Shown one piece after another: positions 8,745 to 18,249 of a stretch of 64,000 bases of DNA; position 1 is the first letter of the stretch; each line of letters begins with the position of its first letter. The stretch is from Lachnospiraceae bacterium (GTDB lineage: Bacteria; Bacillota; Clostridia; Lachnospirales; Lachnospiraceae). The position numbers were made by a program, and so were the translations under genes. Location of the stretch: assembly GCA_024682375.1 (NCBI GenBank), contig JAIKZI010000039.1:124001-188000 (forward strand), given 5' to 3'. The notes under the pieces are model-generated. The model saw only the letters and a program-made list of their open reading frames with translations, did no database searches and was not told where the DNA came from.

Positions 8745-10882
8745 ATTTTTTTCTTTGCTCCGTAACCCTTTGACCTCTTAAGCCTTTCCTCAGCTTCTCT
8801 TTTAAAGATTTCCTGAGAACCACTATTTTCATCAATAGTTTTACTTCTGGAATAAGCTCCATTTTTATTTAATATATAGGCTTTTCTAGTGTCATTTAAC
8901 TCTACTTCCAAATAATGGAATACTTCTTCTTTTATCTTTGAATCTTCAACAGGATATACAATCTCTACTCGTCTATCTAAGTTTCTAGGCATCCAGTCTG
9001 CAGAGCCTAAATACATATCTTCCTGGCCATCATTGTAGAAGTAAAAAATTCTGGCGTGCTCTAAGAATTCTCCAACGATTGATATAACTGAAATATTTTC
9101 ACTTACACCAGGCACTCCGACCTTTAAACTACAAATGCCTCTTATTATAAGTTTGATTTCAACTCCGGCCTGGGAAGCTTCATATAGTTTTTTTATAAGT
9201 TTCTCATCGCATAGAGAATTCAATTTAGCAATGATAAGACCTTTTCTACCAGCTTTTGCATGAGCGATTTCTCTATCAATCATATTATTGAATCTCTCAC
9301 GCATCCAAATAGGTGCTACAACAAGCCTATTCCAAACAGCCGGTTCTGAATATCCAGATAACATATTAAATACAGCAGTTGCATCTTCACCATAACTTTC
9401 AGAGCAAGTAAACATACCACAGTCTGTATAATGCTTTGCTGTAGAATCATTATAGTTACCTGTTCCCAGATGAACATACCTGCGAATTCCATCCTCTTCT
9501 CTTCGTACTATAAGAGCTATCTTACAGTGAGTTTTAAGTCCAACCACACCATAGATTACATGACATCCAGCATGCTCCAGTTTCTTGGCCCAGACAATAT
9601 TGTGCTGTTCATCAAATCGAGCCTTAAGCTCTACCAATACCGAAACCTGTTTTCCATTTAATGCAGCTCTTGATAATGCTTCAATAATAGGCGAATTACC
9701 ACTAACTCGATAAAGAGTCTGCTTAATAGCCAAAACCTTTGGATCATCGGCCGCAGTCTTTATAAAATCTACAACAGGATCGAATGACTCATATGGATGC
9801 TGAAGGAAGATATCTCCCTTTCTGATTTCGGAAAAAATATCGCACCCCGGAAGTAACCTGGGATTATTTACAGGGACATAAGGTTTAAAGTATAAATCAC
9901 ATCTATCTTCTTTCTTCGGAATCTTTGACAAAAAAGTCAAATCGATAGGACCATTTATTTTAAATACATCCTGTTCTTTAATTCCGAGATTTGTCTTTAA
10001 AACATTTAGAAGTTTCTTATCTATTCCACTCTCAACCTCAAGTCGAATTACTTCTCCCCAATCTCTCTTACGAAGCTGTCTTTCAATCTCCTTAAGAAGA
10101 TCTTCTGCTTCATCTTCTTCAATATCAAAATCGGCATTTCTCATAATTCTATATGGGAAAGCACTTACAACATCATAATTCAGATATAACTTATCCAGAT
10201 TCTTTTCAATAATCTGTTCCAGAAGTATAAAAGTCTCACCTTCTCCATCTACAGATGGGATTGGAACAAGTCTAGGCAAAACTGATGGAACCTGTACTGT
10301 TGCAAACTCTATAACTTTTTTCTTCTTCTCATGACGAACAAGTCCAACCCTATCTGGATTTGACTGAATCATAGCTGCAATATTCAAGGTTTTATTTCTA
10401 ACCAAAGGGAATGGTCTGGAAGCATCCACCGCCATTGGTGTAAGTACAGGATAAACCTGTGCTTCAAAGTATTTATCTACAAAAGCATTCTGTTCTTCAT
10501 TCAACTCTTCATAAGAAGAAAGAATCTTTATGCCTTCCTTCTCCAAAAGAGGTAATAGTTCATCATTATAGATCTGATATTGATCGCTAGAAAACTTCTT
10601 AGTCTCTTTATTTATTAGGGTTAACTGCTCACTAGCGGTCAGTCCTGCGATATCTTTTTTCCTATATCCTGCGTGGACCATATCTTTTAAAGAAGCTACA
10701 CGAACCATATAAAACTCATCCAAATTAGACGCAGTGATTGAAAGAAATCCCACCTTCTCCATAAGAGGATTTCCATCATCTCTGGTTTCGTTTAAAACTC
10801 GTCTGTTGAATTTTATCCAACTAAGTTCACGATTTTCATATAACTTTGGATCATCTAGATTTACGGAATTTGAAAAGTGCAT
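8741..10882 (-). CDS. ppk: polyphosphate kinase 1
   Basis: PPK1 reversibly builds inorganic polyphosphate from ATP through a phospho-histidine. The 713-residue protein is full length: N-terminal ENRELSWIKFNRRVL, the helical domain, then two phospholipase-D-like catalytic domains. C1 has YVHLGTGNYND with the catalytic-His region and C2 has YLGSADWMPRNLDRRVE. It lies 12 bases after ppx and overlaps the HAD gene, so the makers and breakers of polyphosphate are co-transcribed. Start is ATG with a GGGGG-type SD. Confidence 0.97.
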   Translation of the reverse strand: MHFSNSVNLDDPKLYENRELSWIKFNRRVLNETRDDGNPLMEKVGFLSITASNLDEFYMVRVASLKDMVHAGYRKKDIAGLTASEQLTLINKETKKFSSDQYQIYNDELLPLLEKEGIKILSSYEELNEEQNAFVDKYFEAQVYPVLTPMAVDASRPFPLVRNKTLNIAAMIQSNPDRVGLVRHEKKKKVIEFATVQVPSVLPRLVPIPSVDGEGETFILLEQIIEKNLDKLYLNYDVVSAFPYRIMRNADFDIEEDEAEDLLKEIERQLRKRDWGEVIRLEVESGIDKKLLNVLKTNLGIKEQDVFKINGPIDLTFLSKIPKKEDRCDLYFKPYVPVNNPRLLPGCDIFSEIRKGDIFLQHPYESFDPVVDFIKTAADDPKVLAIKQTLYRVSGNSPIIEALSRAALNGKQVSVLVELKARFDEQHNIVWAKKLEHAGCHVIYGVVGLKTHCKIALIVRREEDGIRRYVHLGTGNYNDSTAKHYTDCGMFTCSESYGEDATAVFNMLSGYSEPAVWNRLVVAPIWMRERFNNMIDREIAHAKAGRKGLIIAKLNSLCDEKLIKKLYEASQAGVEIKLIIRGICSLKVGVPGVSENISVISIVGEFLEHARIFYFYNDGQEDMYLGSADWMPRNLDRRVEIVYPVEDSKIKEEVFHYLEVELNDTRKAYILNKNGAYSRSKTIDENSGSQEIFKREAEERLKRSKGYGAKKKI

Positions 10883-10894
10883 AGCGCCCCCTTA

Positions 10895-12382
10895 TTAAAC
10901 TTCTCTAATAACCGGTCTAATCGCAAAAATATTTTCGAAGAAATCAGCCTTTTCTTTAAAGAGGCCTCTTTCAAGTGCAATTGAAGTCTGTGTACCAACT
11001 CCAATCACAAGTTCATTTCCAGATAGTGAAATGGATACATTCTTAAGTTTCTGCTTATGGCTTCTATCAAGCGCATTGGCAACTCGTAAAATCGCAACCA
11101 TCTTTGCAATATTCCAGTACTGTTTTCTAGTAAACATAGATGACAATTCTTTATAATTTGGAAGCTCTTTTCTATTGTATTCAGCAACCTTTGCAACCAT
11201 CTGTCTTTCCTTGTGACGAAGTCCAAGAATTTCAGAAGACAGAATAATTCTGCTCGAATTACTGCTGGCTTCAGAAATACTTATATACTTGCCACAGTCA
11301 TGAAGAATAACAGCAACTCTAAGCATGAGTCGCATTCTATCATCCATGCCATTACTATCTTTCATAATATCAAAAATTTCACACGAAAGCTTATCCAAAA
11401 CCTGAATATGTGGAAAATAGCTTCCATATCTTTCGGCGAGGGAAAAAGCAGCCGAAATTACATCATTATTAAAATCATGTTCAGGAATACGTAGTTTTGT
11501 CTCATACAAATAATCCAGCATAATTCCATCATTGATTGCTACGCTCGGAAGATAAACTCTATCCGCCGGAATCATAGCTATAAGTTCATTTGTAAGAATG
11601 AACATCGCTCTTTCAAGTGAAGAAAAATTAGCTCCTTCTCTATTGATCTTGTCCTCCCATTCCTTCAAAAGAATATCTGAAAAGACTTCAGGTTCATAGG
11701 AAATTCCACTTTTTAATTTTTTAGAAGATTTGATACTTTTATCCGCCATAATAACCAGATTTGAAATATGTCTTTCCGGGAAATACATATTCAAGAAAGT
11801 ATCCAATTCCTTATCTACGACATCTCTTATCTGTTCGTTTCTATCATGTATATTTTTAAGTCTTTGCATAGTCATATACATCTTAAACGTACCGATATCC
11901 AAATGCTGAGTTGTTTTAACAGCTCCATTCATAAAGAGTGTAAGCTGAAGTGATGCACCACCTATATCAACAAGAATCGCGCCCTCTTTTGCGATTCTAT
12001 CAAAATTCTTTCCGGATACAACAGCCTGATATTCATAAAATCTCTGTTCAGAATTAGTAAGTCTAGTAGGATCTAATCCGACTCGGATTCTAATCTGATC
12101 CACCAAAAACATCTCATTCTTTGCTTCATGAATCATACTACCAATGGCAAGTGTATAATCCTTTACCTTATACACTTCCATAGTATTCTTCATATCATTA
12201 AGAACATTACAAATCTCAAGAGTTTTCTCAACACTGATATATCCGTTATCAAAGATATCCATAATAGTTGCAATAGGATATCTCATATTATCAAGTTCCC
12301 TTGCCTCCCCATTATCCTTGATTTCAAAAATCTTCATAGAGATTGCATACGAACCTATGTAAATTGATGAAAAGTATCTCAT
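10895..12382 (-). CDS. ppx: Ppx/GppA family phosphatase with HD domain
   Basis: The 495-residue protein has an N-terminal actin-like Ppx/GppA domain (residues 1-300) and a C-terminal HD domain (HDCGKY near 365). That is the layout of exopolyphosphatase/pppGpp phosphohydrolase. The phosphate-2 motif is recognisable (LVDIGGAS). The phosphate-1 motif, normally DIGS or DLGS, reads YIGS at residues 8-11, so the usual metal-binding Asp is Tyr. The Glu that often ends the phosphate-2 motif is Gln. Activity may therefore be altered. It overlaps the chorismate mutase by 4 bases and sits 12 bases before ppk, supporting a role in polyphosphate turnover or its control. Confidence 0.88.
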   Translation of the reverse strand: MRYFSSIYIGSYAISMKIFEIKDNGEARELDNMRYPIATIMDIFDNGYISVEKTLEICNVLNDMKNTMEVYKVKDYTLAIGSMIHEAKNEMFLVDQIRIRVGLDPTRLTNSEQRFYEYQAVVSGKNFDRIAKEGAILVDIGGASLQLTLFMNGAVKTTQHLDIGTFKMYMTMQRLKNIHDRNEQIRDVVDKELDTFLNMYFPERHISNLVIMADKSIKSSKKLKSGISYEPEVFSDILLKEWEDKINREGANFSSLERAMFILTNELIAMIPADRVYLPSVAINDGIMLDYLYETKLRIPEHDFNNDVISAAFSLAERYGSYFPHIQVLDKLSCEIFDIMKDSNGMDDRMRLMLRVAVILHDCGKYISISEASSNSSRIILSSEILGLRHKERQMVAKVAEYNRKELPNYKELSSMFTRKQYWNIAKMVAILRVANALDRSHKQKLKNVSISLSGNELVIGVGTQTSIALERGLFKEKADFFENIFAIRPVIREV

Positions 12383-12669
12383 TTTTCTCCCCTTTTATTT
12401 TGAAGCATACGATTCTGTAGTTTCTTACTATCATCCATTAAAATAGAAAAAAGATTTAAAAGCCCTTCCTCTTCAAATTCATTTTGTGAGAGATTCTTTA
12501 TCTTTAAAAGTTTTTCCTCTTCTCTTTTCTTATCAAAAACAGGAAGATTATTCTTTTCCTTAAAATCAGCTACTTCAACTGATAAGGCCATTCTTTCACG
12601 ATAAAGTTCAATCAATTTCTCATCTATTTCATCTATTCTTTTTCTAATTTCAGATAAATCGTTATGCAT
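12379..12669 (-). CDS. chorismate mutase, AroQ class
   Basis: A 96-residue all-helical protein aligned by eye with the E. coli chorismate mutase (P-protein) domain. The active-site residues are kept: Arg in EIRKRID, Arg in YRERMALS, Lys in ADFKEK, Asp and the Arg-Glu pair in VFDKKREEE, and Ser/Gln in DDSKKLQ. It would convert chorismate to prephenate for Phe/Tyr synthesis. It is free-standing, not fused to prephenate dehydratase or DAHP synthase. Its place between polC (9 bases) and ppx (4-base overlap) is unusual, since no other aromatic-pathway gene is nearby. Confidence 0.88.
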   Translation of the reverse strand: MHNDLSEIRKRIDEIDEKLIELYRERMALSVEVADFKEKNNLPVFDKKREEEKLLKIKNLSQNEFEEEGLLNLFSILMDDSKKLQNRMLQNKRGEK

Positions 12670-12678
12670 ATTATACTC

Positions 12679-15600
12679 CTATACCAAGTCAAATAGTGAA
12701 AGCTGATTATTTTCTGGCAATCCTTGGATAATTCCTAGTCTTTCCATATCTTCAATATTTGTCTTAGAAATTTTACCTCTCTGGCGCAAATCGTCCTTTG
12801 AAAGGAATTTACTACGAGAAGCTGCAATCTGAAGAGATTCAGCAGCTTTGTCACCCATGTTAGGAATTGTATTAAACGGTGGAAGAAGTTTTCCATCTAC
12901 TATTTTAAAATATCTCGCATCTGACTGATACAAATCGATAGGCATAAATTCGAATCCTCTACAATACATCTCATGTACGATTCTCATATCCCTATAGGTA
13001 TCCTTTTCAGTTGCTGAAAGCTTATCTTTTGAATCATATTCTTTTAAGAAGCTCTCTAGGATATCCTTACCTCTACACATAAGCTCATAGTTAAAAGCTG
13101 TAGCTCTGATACTGAAAAAAGCTGCATAATACGCAAGCGGATAGTAAACCTTACAGTAAGCTACTCGCCAGGCCATCATAACGTAAGCTGCGGCATGGGC
13201 CTTCGGGAACATGTATTTGATCTTTTCACAGGAACCGATGTACCAATCAGGTACACCATGTTCTTTCATATGTTCTTTATACATATCCCACTCTTTACAT
13301 TTACCCTTGGCAACTACACCTTTTCGTACTCGCTCCATAATTGTAAATGACTCTTCTGAATCTAGTCCCTGATTAATAAGATAAACCATGATATCATCTC
13401 GACAACAGATTGCTGTCGAAATAGTACATACGCCCTCTTTGATAAGAACTTCAGCATTGCCCTGCCATACGTCCGTACCATGTGACAAACCTGATATACG
13501 AATCAAATCTGAGAATTCTTTTGGCTTTGCATCCTTTAGAAGCCCCATCGCAAAGTCAGTACCAAACTCAGGAATACCAAGTGTACCCATATCAGCCTTC
13601 CAAAGCTTAGCCTTGAGATCTAAAGCAGCAGTTCCCATAAATAGAGACATAACGCCTTTATCATCCAAAGGAATTGTAGTCGCATCAAGTCCTGTCAAAT
13701 CTTCAAGCATACGAATCATAGTAGGATCATCATGTCCAAGAATATCAAGCTTTAGAAGGTTAGAATCGATTGAATGGTAATCGAAATGTGTAGTGATAAC
13801 GTCTGATGAAATATCATCTGCAGGATGCTGAACCGGTGTAAATGTATTTATCTCTTCACCCATAGGAAGTACGATAATTCCACCCGGATGCTGTCCGGTA
13901 GTTCTACGTACACCTACGCAGCCCTGTACTATACGATCTATCTCGACATTTCTCTTTGCAATACCTTTTTCTTCATAATACTTCTTTATATAACCAAAGG
14001 CTGTCTTATCCGCAAGTGTACCTACTGTTCCAGCCTTAAAGGTCTGTCCTTCACCGAAAATAACTTCTGTATATCTATGAGCCTTACCCTGATAATCACC
14101 AGAGAAGTTTAGATCGATATCCGGCTCCTTATTACCCTTGAATCCCAGGAACGTCTCAAAAGGAATATCAAAGCCATCTTTTTTTAGATAAGCGCCGCAT
14201 CTAGGGCACTTCTTATCCGGCATATCGCATCCCGACTCACCTTTTGTAGAATACTTTTTTACATCTTCAGAATCGAAATCCACATAATGGCAATCCGGAC
14301 AAACATAATGAGCACTAAGCGGATTAACCTCGGTAATTCCAGACATAGTCGCTACAAAAGAAGATCCTACAGATCCTCTAGATCCTACCAGATATCCATC
14401 TTCGACAGATTTCCAAACCAATTTCTGCGCGATGATGTACATAACGGCATATCCATTTGAAATGATAGAATTCAACTCTCTCTCGAGTCTTGCGACAACG
14501 ACTTCAGGCAAATCTTCACCGTATAATTCATGAGCTCTGTTATAACAGATTTCCCTTAGCATTCCATCTGAATTCTCGATTACAGGGGGACACTTATCAG
14601 GTCTAACGGGTGCAATTGTATCGCACATATCAGCAATCAGATTCGTGTTAGAAATTACAATTTCTTTTGCTATATCTGAGCCTAAGAAAGAAAACTCTTC
14701 AAGCATTTCCTCTGTAGTATGCAGATATAGAGGTGGTTGTTGATCGGCATCTTTAAATCCTTTTCCCGCCTGAATAATTCTTCTATAAATCTCATCTTCA
14801 GGATTTAGGAAATGAACATCACAAGTTGCTACAACAGGCTTCTTTAAATCACGGCCTAATTTATAAATCTTTCTAACAATATCACGAAGACCTTCTTCAT
14901 CTTCGATACCACTCTTCTCATCGGCAATCAGATATCTATCATTTCCGATTGGCTGTACTTCTAGATAATCATAGAATGATGCAATTTCTCTGATTTTTTC
15001 CTCAGGTCTACCATTCAAAACAGCTTCATATAATTCACCGGCTGAACAAGCGGAACCAATAATCAGGCCTTCTCTATATTTTCTAATCAAACTCTTCGGC
15101 AGCTTGGCAACTTTTCTAAAATACTTTAGATGCGATGCAGAACACAATCTATATAGATTGATTCGACCGATATCATTTTTCGCAAGTAGGATAATATGAT
15201 ACTGATGCAACTTTCTAATTGCCTCATCGGAAAGTTCTGATGCTCCATCGATATCATTAAGCGAATACAGACCTCTATTTTTAAAGTCTTCACATAACTT
15301 TTCAAAAATATGTGCTGTACATTCAGCATCATCAACAGCCCTGTGATGATTTTCAAGTGAGACATTTAAAGCTTTTGCCACTCTATCAAGCTTATAATTT
15401 GAAAGATTAGGAAGAGCCATTCTCGCCATCTCTACCGTATCCATATAAGTTTCAGGGCATTCTAATCCAAGCTTCTTACAATAAGATCTAATGAAACTCA
15501 TGTCGAATTCTGCATTATGTGCAACCGTAACAGCACCTTCACAGAATTCTATAAATCTTGGCAAAATCTCTTCGATAGGAGGAGCATCTTTTACCATGCT

Positions 15601-17133
15601 ATCGTCAATAGAAGTAAGCTCTGTAATTCTATAAGGGATTGGCTGGTTAGGATTTACAAATTCAGAAAATCTATCAGTGATATTTCCGCCTTCAAAACGA
15701 ACTGCACCGATTTCTATAATCTTATCCTTGTCAGAATTAAATCCGGTTGTCTCCAAATCGAATACAACGAATGATGAATCCAGATTCTGATCCTTAGGAT
15801 TTGTAACAATCTTCTTTTCATCATCGACAAGATATGCTTCGATACCGTAGATAACCTTCATATCGTCCATACCATCGACTGTATGATAAGCTTCTGGGAA
15901 AGCCTGAACAACTCCATGGTCAGTGATTGCAATCGCTTTATGACCAAAATGATGAGCCTGTTTGATGATATCTGATGCATTTGAAACAGCATCCATATCA
16001 CTCATCTTTGTATGACAATGGAGTTCAACTCTTTTTTCAATAGAGTTATCACTTCTATGAGTTGTGTAATCCGGAATTAGCATGATAGATTTGATTGAGT
16101 TAATAGATAATTCCTTATCCCATGTATCTAAGATTACAGAACCATGAATCTTTACAAAAATTCCAGTATGAAGCTTTTCGAGAAGCGCTCCCTTATCTTC
16201 ATCACTGATAAAAATCTTACAATTAATAGAATCCGTTCCATCGTAAATACCAAAGGTAAGAATAGTTCTTTCATTTCGAATAGGTTTCTCTTCTAAAGTG
16301 ATAACCTTTCCATGAATAGTAACCATTCCGATCTCATCCAAAATAGTATCGATAGAAATAGGTTCCTCATCATTATCTCTTCCGTAGATAACATTCGGAT
16401 TGGAAGAACGAACCATAGAGAAGGAACGTTTAAAGTCTCCCTTTCCTTTTTTGAAGTCACCCTTTCCTTTCTGATAATGATTTGAAGAATCTGAGCTTTC
16501 CTTGGATGATTCTTCCTTCGAAGAAGACTCTTCACTCTTCTCTTCATTCATAGAATTAATAAATCTCTGCGATAATTCAGAAAGCTTAGACTGAAACATT
16601 GCTTCATTCTGAGCCAAAAGTTCGCCAGATTCCTTTTCTACAAATTTCGTATCAATGATACATTCGAAGCCACATCTATCACAAAAAACCTTGTGCAAAT
16701 AGGCAACAAGGTCATTTTCATACATATTTTCAATACCAGTATTTGGAACTTCTAAAACCAGATGTTTGTCATCGACAAAATCAAACTTTGAATTTTTAAA
16801 GATAACATATAAAAGCTTATCTCTGTCTCGAACTTCTTCGAGCATACTATCTTTGTACTCTTTATATGCCATCTTAGGAGTGTATGCATCAGAAAGGGAA
16901 AAAGTCTCAATAACCCTTACTTCTACACCAGCATTTGGAAAATAAGTTTTTAAAATCGAGTTCTCTAATTTCTTAACTCGTCTCTTTGATACAATACCAG
17001 GAAACTTAGTATAGACACGGATTACTCTTCTATCCTTTGTAGATGCAACCTTTGTAACTACAGTATCTTCAAAAATTCTCTTCTTCTCATCCGAAACCAA
17101 TTTTGGAAATACTTCTGAAAGAGTTTTATCCAT
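12679..17133 (-). CDS. polC: DNA polymerase III PolC-type alpha subunit
   Basis: The main replicative polymerase of low-GC Gram-positives. The 1484-residue protein has a polC-specific N-terminal domain, a charged Ser/Lys/Glu linker (about 195-230) and an OB domain. The PHP domain (VELHCHTKMSD near 375) is split by the DEDDh 3'-5' exonuclease (FVVFDLETTGFNSD near 465). The palm (QHPGGIIVLP, DIDLNFSG), a zinc-binding CPDC/CPRCGAY region and the helix-hairpin-helix tail follow. It is slightly longer than B. subtilis PolC because of the linker. It follows ispG by 25 bases, as in B. subtilis, where proS lies between rseP and polC; here ispG takes that place. Confidence 0.98.
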   Translation of the reverse strand: MDKTLSEVFPKLVSDEKKRIFEDTVVTKVASTKDRRVIRVYTKFPGIVSKRRVKKLENSILKTYFPNAGVEVRVIETFSLSDAYTPKMAYKEYKDSMLEEVRDRDKLLYVIFKNSKFDFVDDKHLVLEVPNTGIENMYENDLVAYLHKVFCDRCGFECIIDTKFVEKESGELLAQNEAMFQSKLSELSQRFINSMNEEKSEESSSKEESSKESSDSSNHYQKGKGDFKKGKGDFKRSFSMVRSSNPNVIYGRDNDEEPISIDTILDEIGMVTIHGKVITLEEKPIRNERTILTFGIYDGTDSINCKIFISDEDKGALLEKLHTGIFVKIHGSVILDTWDKELSINSIKSIMLIPDYTTHRSDNSIEKRVELHCHTKMSDMDAVSNASDIIKQAHHFGHKAIAITDHGVVQAFPEAYHTVDGMDDMKVIYGIEAYLVDDEKKIVTNPKDQNLDSSFVVFDLETTGFNSDKDKIIEIGAVRFEGGNITDRFSEFVNPNQPIPYRITELTSIDDSMVKDAPPIEEILPRFIEFCEGAVTVAHNAEFDMSFIRSYCKKLGLECPETYMDTVEMARMALPNLSNYKLDRVAKALNVSLENHHRAVDDAECTAHIFEKLCEDFKNRGLYSLNDIDGASELSDEAIRKLHQYHIILLAKNDIGRINLYRLCSASHLKYFRKVAKLPKSLIRKYREGLIIGSACSAGELYEAVLNGRPEEKIREIASFYDYLEVQPIGNDRYLIADEKSGIEDEEGLRDIVRKIYKLGRDLKKPVVATCDVHFLNPEDEIYRRIIQAGKGFKDADQQPPLYLHTTEEMLEEFSFLGSDIAKEIVISNTNLIADMCDTIAPVRPDKCPPVIENSDGMLREICYNRAHELYGEDLPEVVVARLERELNSIISNGYAVMYIIAQKLVWKSVEDGYLVGSRGSVGSSFVATMSGITEVNPLSAHYVCPDCHYVDFDSEDVKKYSTKGESGCDMPDKKCPRCGAYLKKDGFDIPFETFLGFKGNKEPDIDLNFSGDYQGKAHRYTEVIFGEGQTFKAGTVGTLADKTAFGYIKKYYEEKGIAKRNVEIDRIVQGCVGVRRTTGQHPGGIIVLPMGEEINTFTPVQHPADDISSDVITTHFDYHSIDSNLLKLDILGHDDPTMIRMLEDLTGLDATTIPLDDKGVMSLFMGTAALDLKAKLWKADMGTLGIPEFGTDFAMGLLKDAKPKEFSDLIRISGLSHGTDVWQGNAEVLIKEGVCTISTAICCRDDIMVYLINQGLDSEESFTIMERVRKGVVAKGKCKEWDMYKEHMKEHGVPDWYIGSCEKIKYMFPKAHAAAYVMMAWRVAYCKVYYPLAYYAAFFSIRATAFNYELMCRGKDILESFLKEYDSKDKLSATEKDTYRDMRIVHEMYCRGFEFMPIDLYQSDARYFKIVDGKLLPPFNTIPNMGDKAAESLQIAASRSKFLSKDDLRQRGKISKTNIEDMERLGIIQGLPENNQLSLFDLV

Positions 17134-17158
17134 GCTATACCTTTCTTCCCATAAATAT

Positions 17159-18232
17159 CTAAATCTCTACACCCTGTTCTTTCGCAACACGAAGTAGCTC
17201 TTCACGGAGTGTATTCAACAATTCACTTTCAGGAACTTTCTTTATGACTTCACCACGTCTAATCAAAAGTCCAACATTATGACCGCCTGCGATACCAAAG
17301 TCAGCTTCTTTTGCTTCACCCGGGCCATTTACAACACAACCCATGACTGCAACTTTAATATCGAGAGGAATATCTCTAACCATTTCTTCAGTTTTATTAG
17401 CCAGATCGATCAAATCAATTTCTGTTCTACCGCAAGTAGGACAAGAAACAATTTCAACTCCACCTTTTCTAAGGCCAAGTGTTTTAAGAATCTTCTTTCC
17501 GGCTTCCACTTCAAGTACTGGATCACCTGAAAGTGAAACGCGGATTGTATCACCAATTCCTTCTGAAAGAATAAGTGATAGGCCAACGGCAGATTTTATG
17601 CTTCCGGAAAAAACCGTTCCCGCTTCTGTAATTCCTACATGAAGAGGATGATCTGTTTTTTCTGAAATAAGTTTATGTGCTTCAAGAGCCATAAGAACAT
17701 CAGAAGATTTGATTGAAATAACGAGATTGTCATATCCCATATCCTCAATCAATTTTGTCTTCATAAGAGCGCTTTCAACCAAGCCTTCAGCTGTAACGCC
17801 GCCATATTTTTCAACCAATTCTTTCTCGAGTGAACCACTGTTTACACCAACACGAATTGGAATATTTCTTTCCTTACATGCATCTACAACAGCTTTGATT
17901 CTATCATCAGATCCGATATTTCCCGGATTGATACGAATCTTATCTGCACCATTTTCAATAGCTGCAAGAGCTAATCTATAATCAAAATGGATATCTGCAA
18001 CCAGAGGAATATGTATTCTCTTCTTTATCTCTTTAATGGCAAGAGCATCTTCCATAGTCGGACAAGCACAACGAATAATATCACAGCCTGCCTTTTCTAA
18101 TTCGAGAATCTGAGAAACTGTAGCATCCACATCTCTAGTCTTCGTATTTGTCATGGACTGAATTAGAATCGGATTGTCTCCTCCGATAACTTTGTTTCCA
18201 ATATGTACTTCTCTAGACTTTCTTCTATTCAT
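17159..18232 (-). CDS. ispG: 4-hydroxy-3-methylbut-2-enyl diphosphate synthase
   Basis: IspG (GcpE) is the [4Fe-4S] enzyme of the penultimate MEP-pathway step, reducing MEcPP to HMBPP. The sequence shows the TIM-barrel start (VHIGNKVIGGDNPILIQSM), and cluster ligands in SCPTCGRT and MGCVVNGPGEA. The frame is open from a TTG at 18247, but AAAGGA lies just after that TTG and six bases before an ATG at 18232, so the ATG (357 residues, MNRRKSREVHIG) is the better start. It follows rseP by less than 20 bases. With dxr and uppS it makes this an isoprenoid-rich operon. Confidence 0.96.
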   Translation of the reverse strand: MNRRKSREVHIGNKVIGGDNPILIQSMTNTKTRDVDATVSQILELEKAGCDIIRCACPTMEDALAIKEIKKRIHIPLVADIHFDYRLALAAIENGADKIRINPGNIGSDDRIKAVVDACKERNIPIRVGVNSGSLEKELVEKYGGVTAEGLVESALMKTKLIEDMGYDNLVISIKSSDVLMALEAHKLISEKTDHPLHVGITEAGTVFSGSIKSAVGLSLILSEGIGDTIRVSLSGDPVLEVEAGKKILKTLGLRKGGVEIVSCPTCGRTEIDLIDLANKTEEMVRDIPLDIKVAVMGCVVNGPGEAKEADFGIAGGHNVGLLIRRGEVIKKVPESELLNTLREELLRVAKEQGVEI

Positions 18233-18249
18233 ATCTAGTCCTTTCAAAA

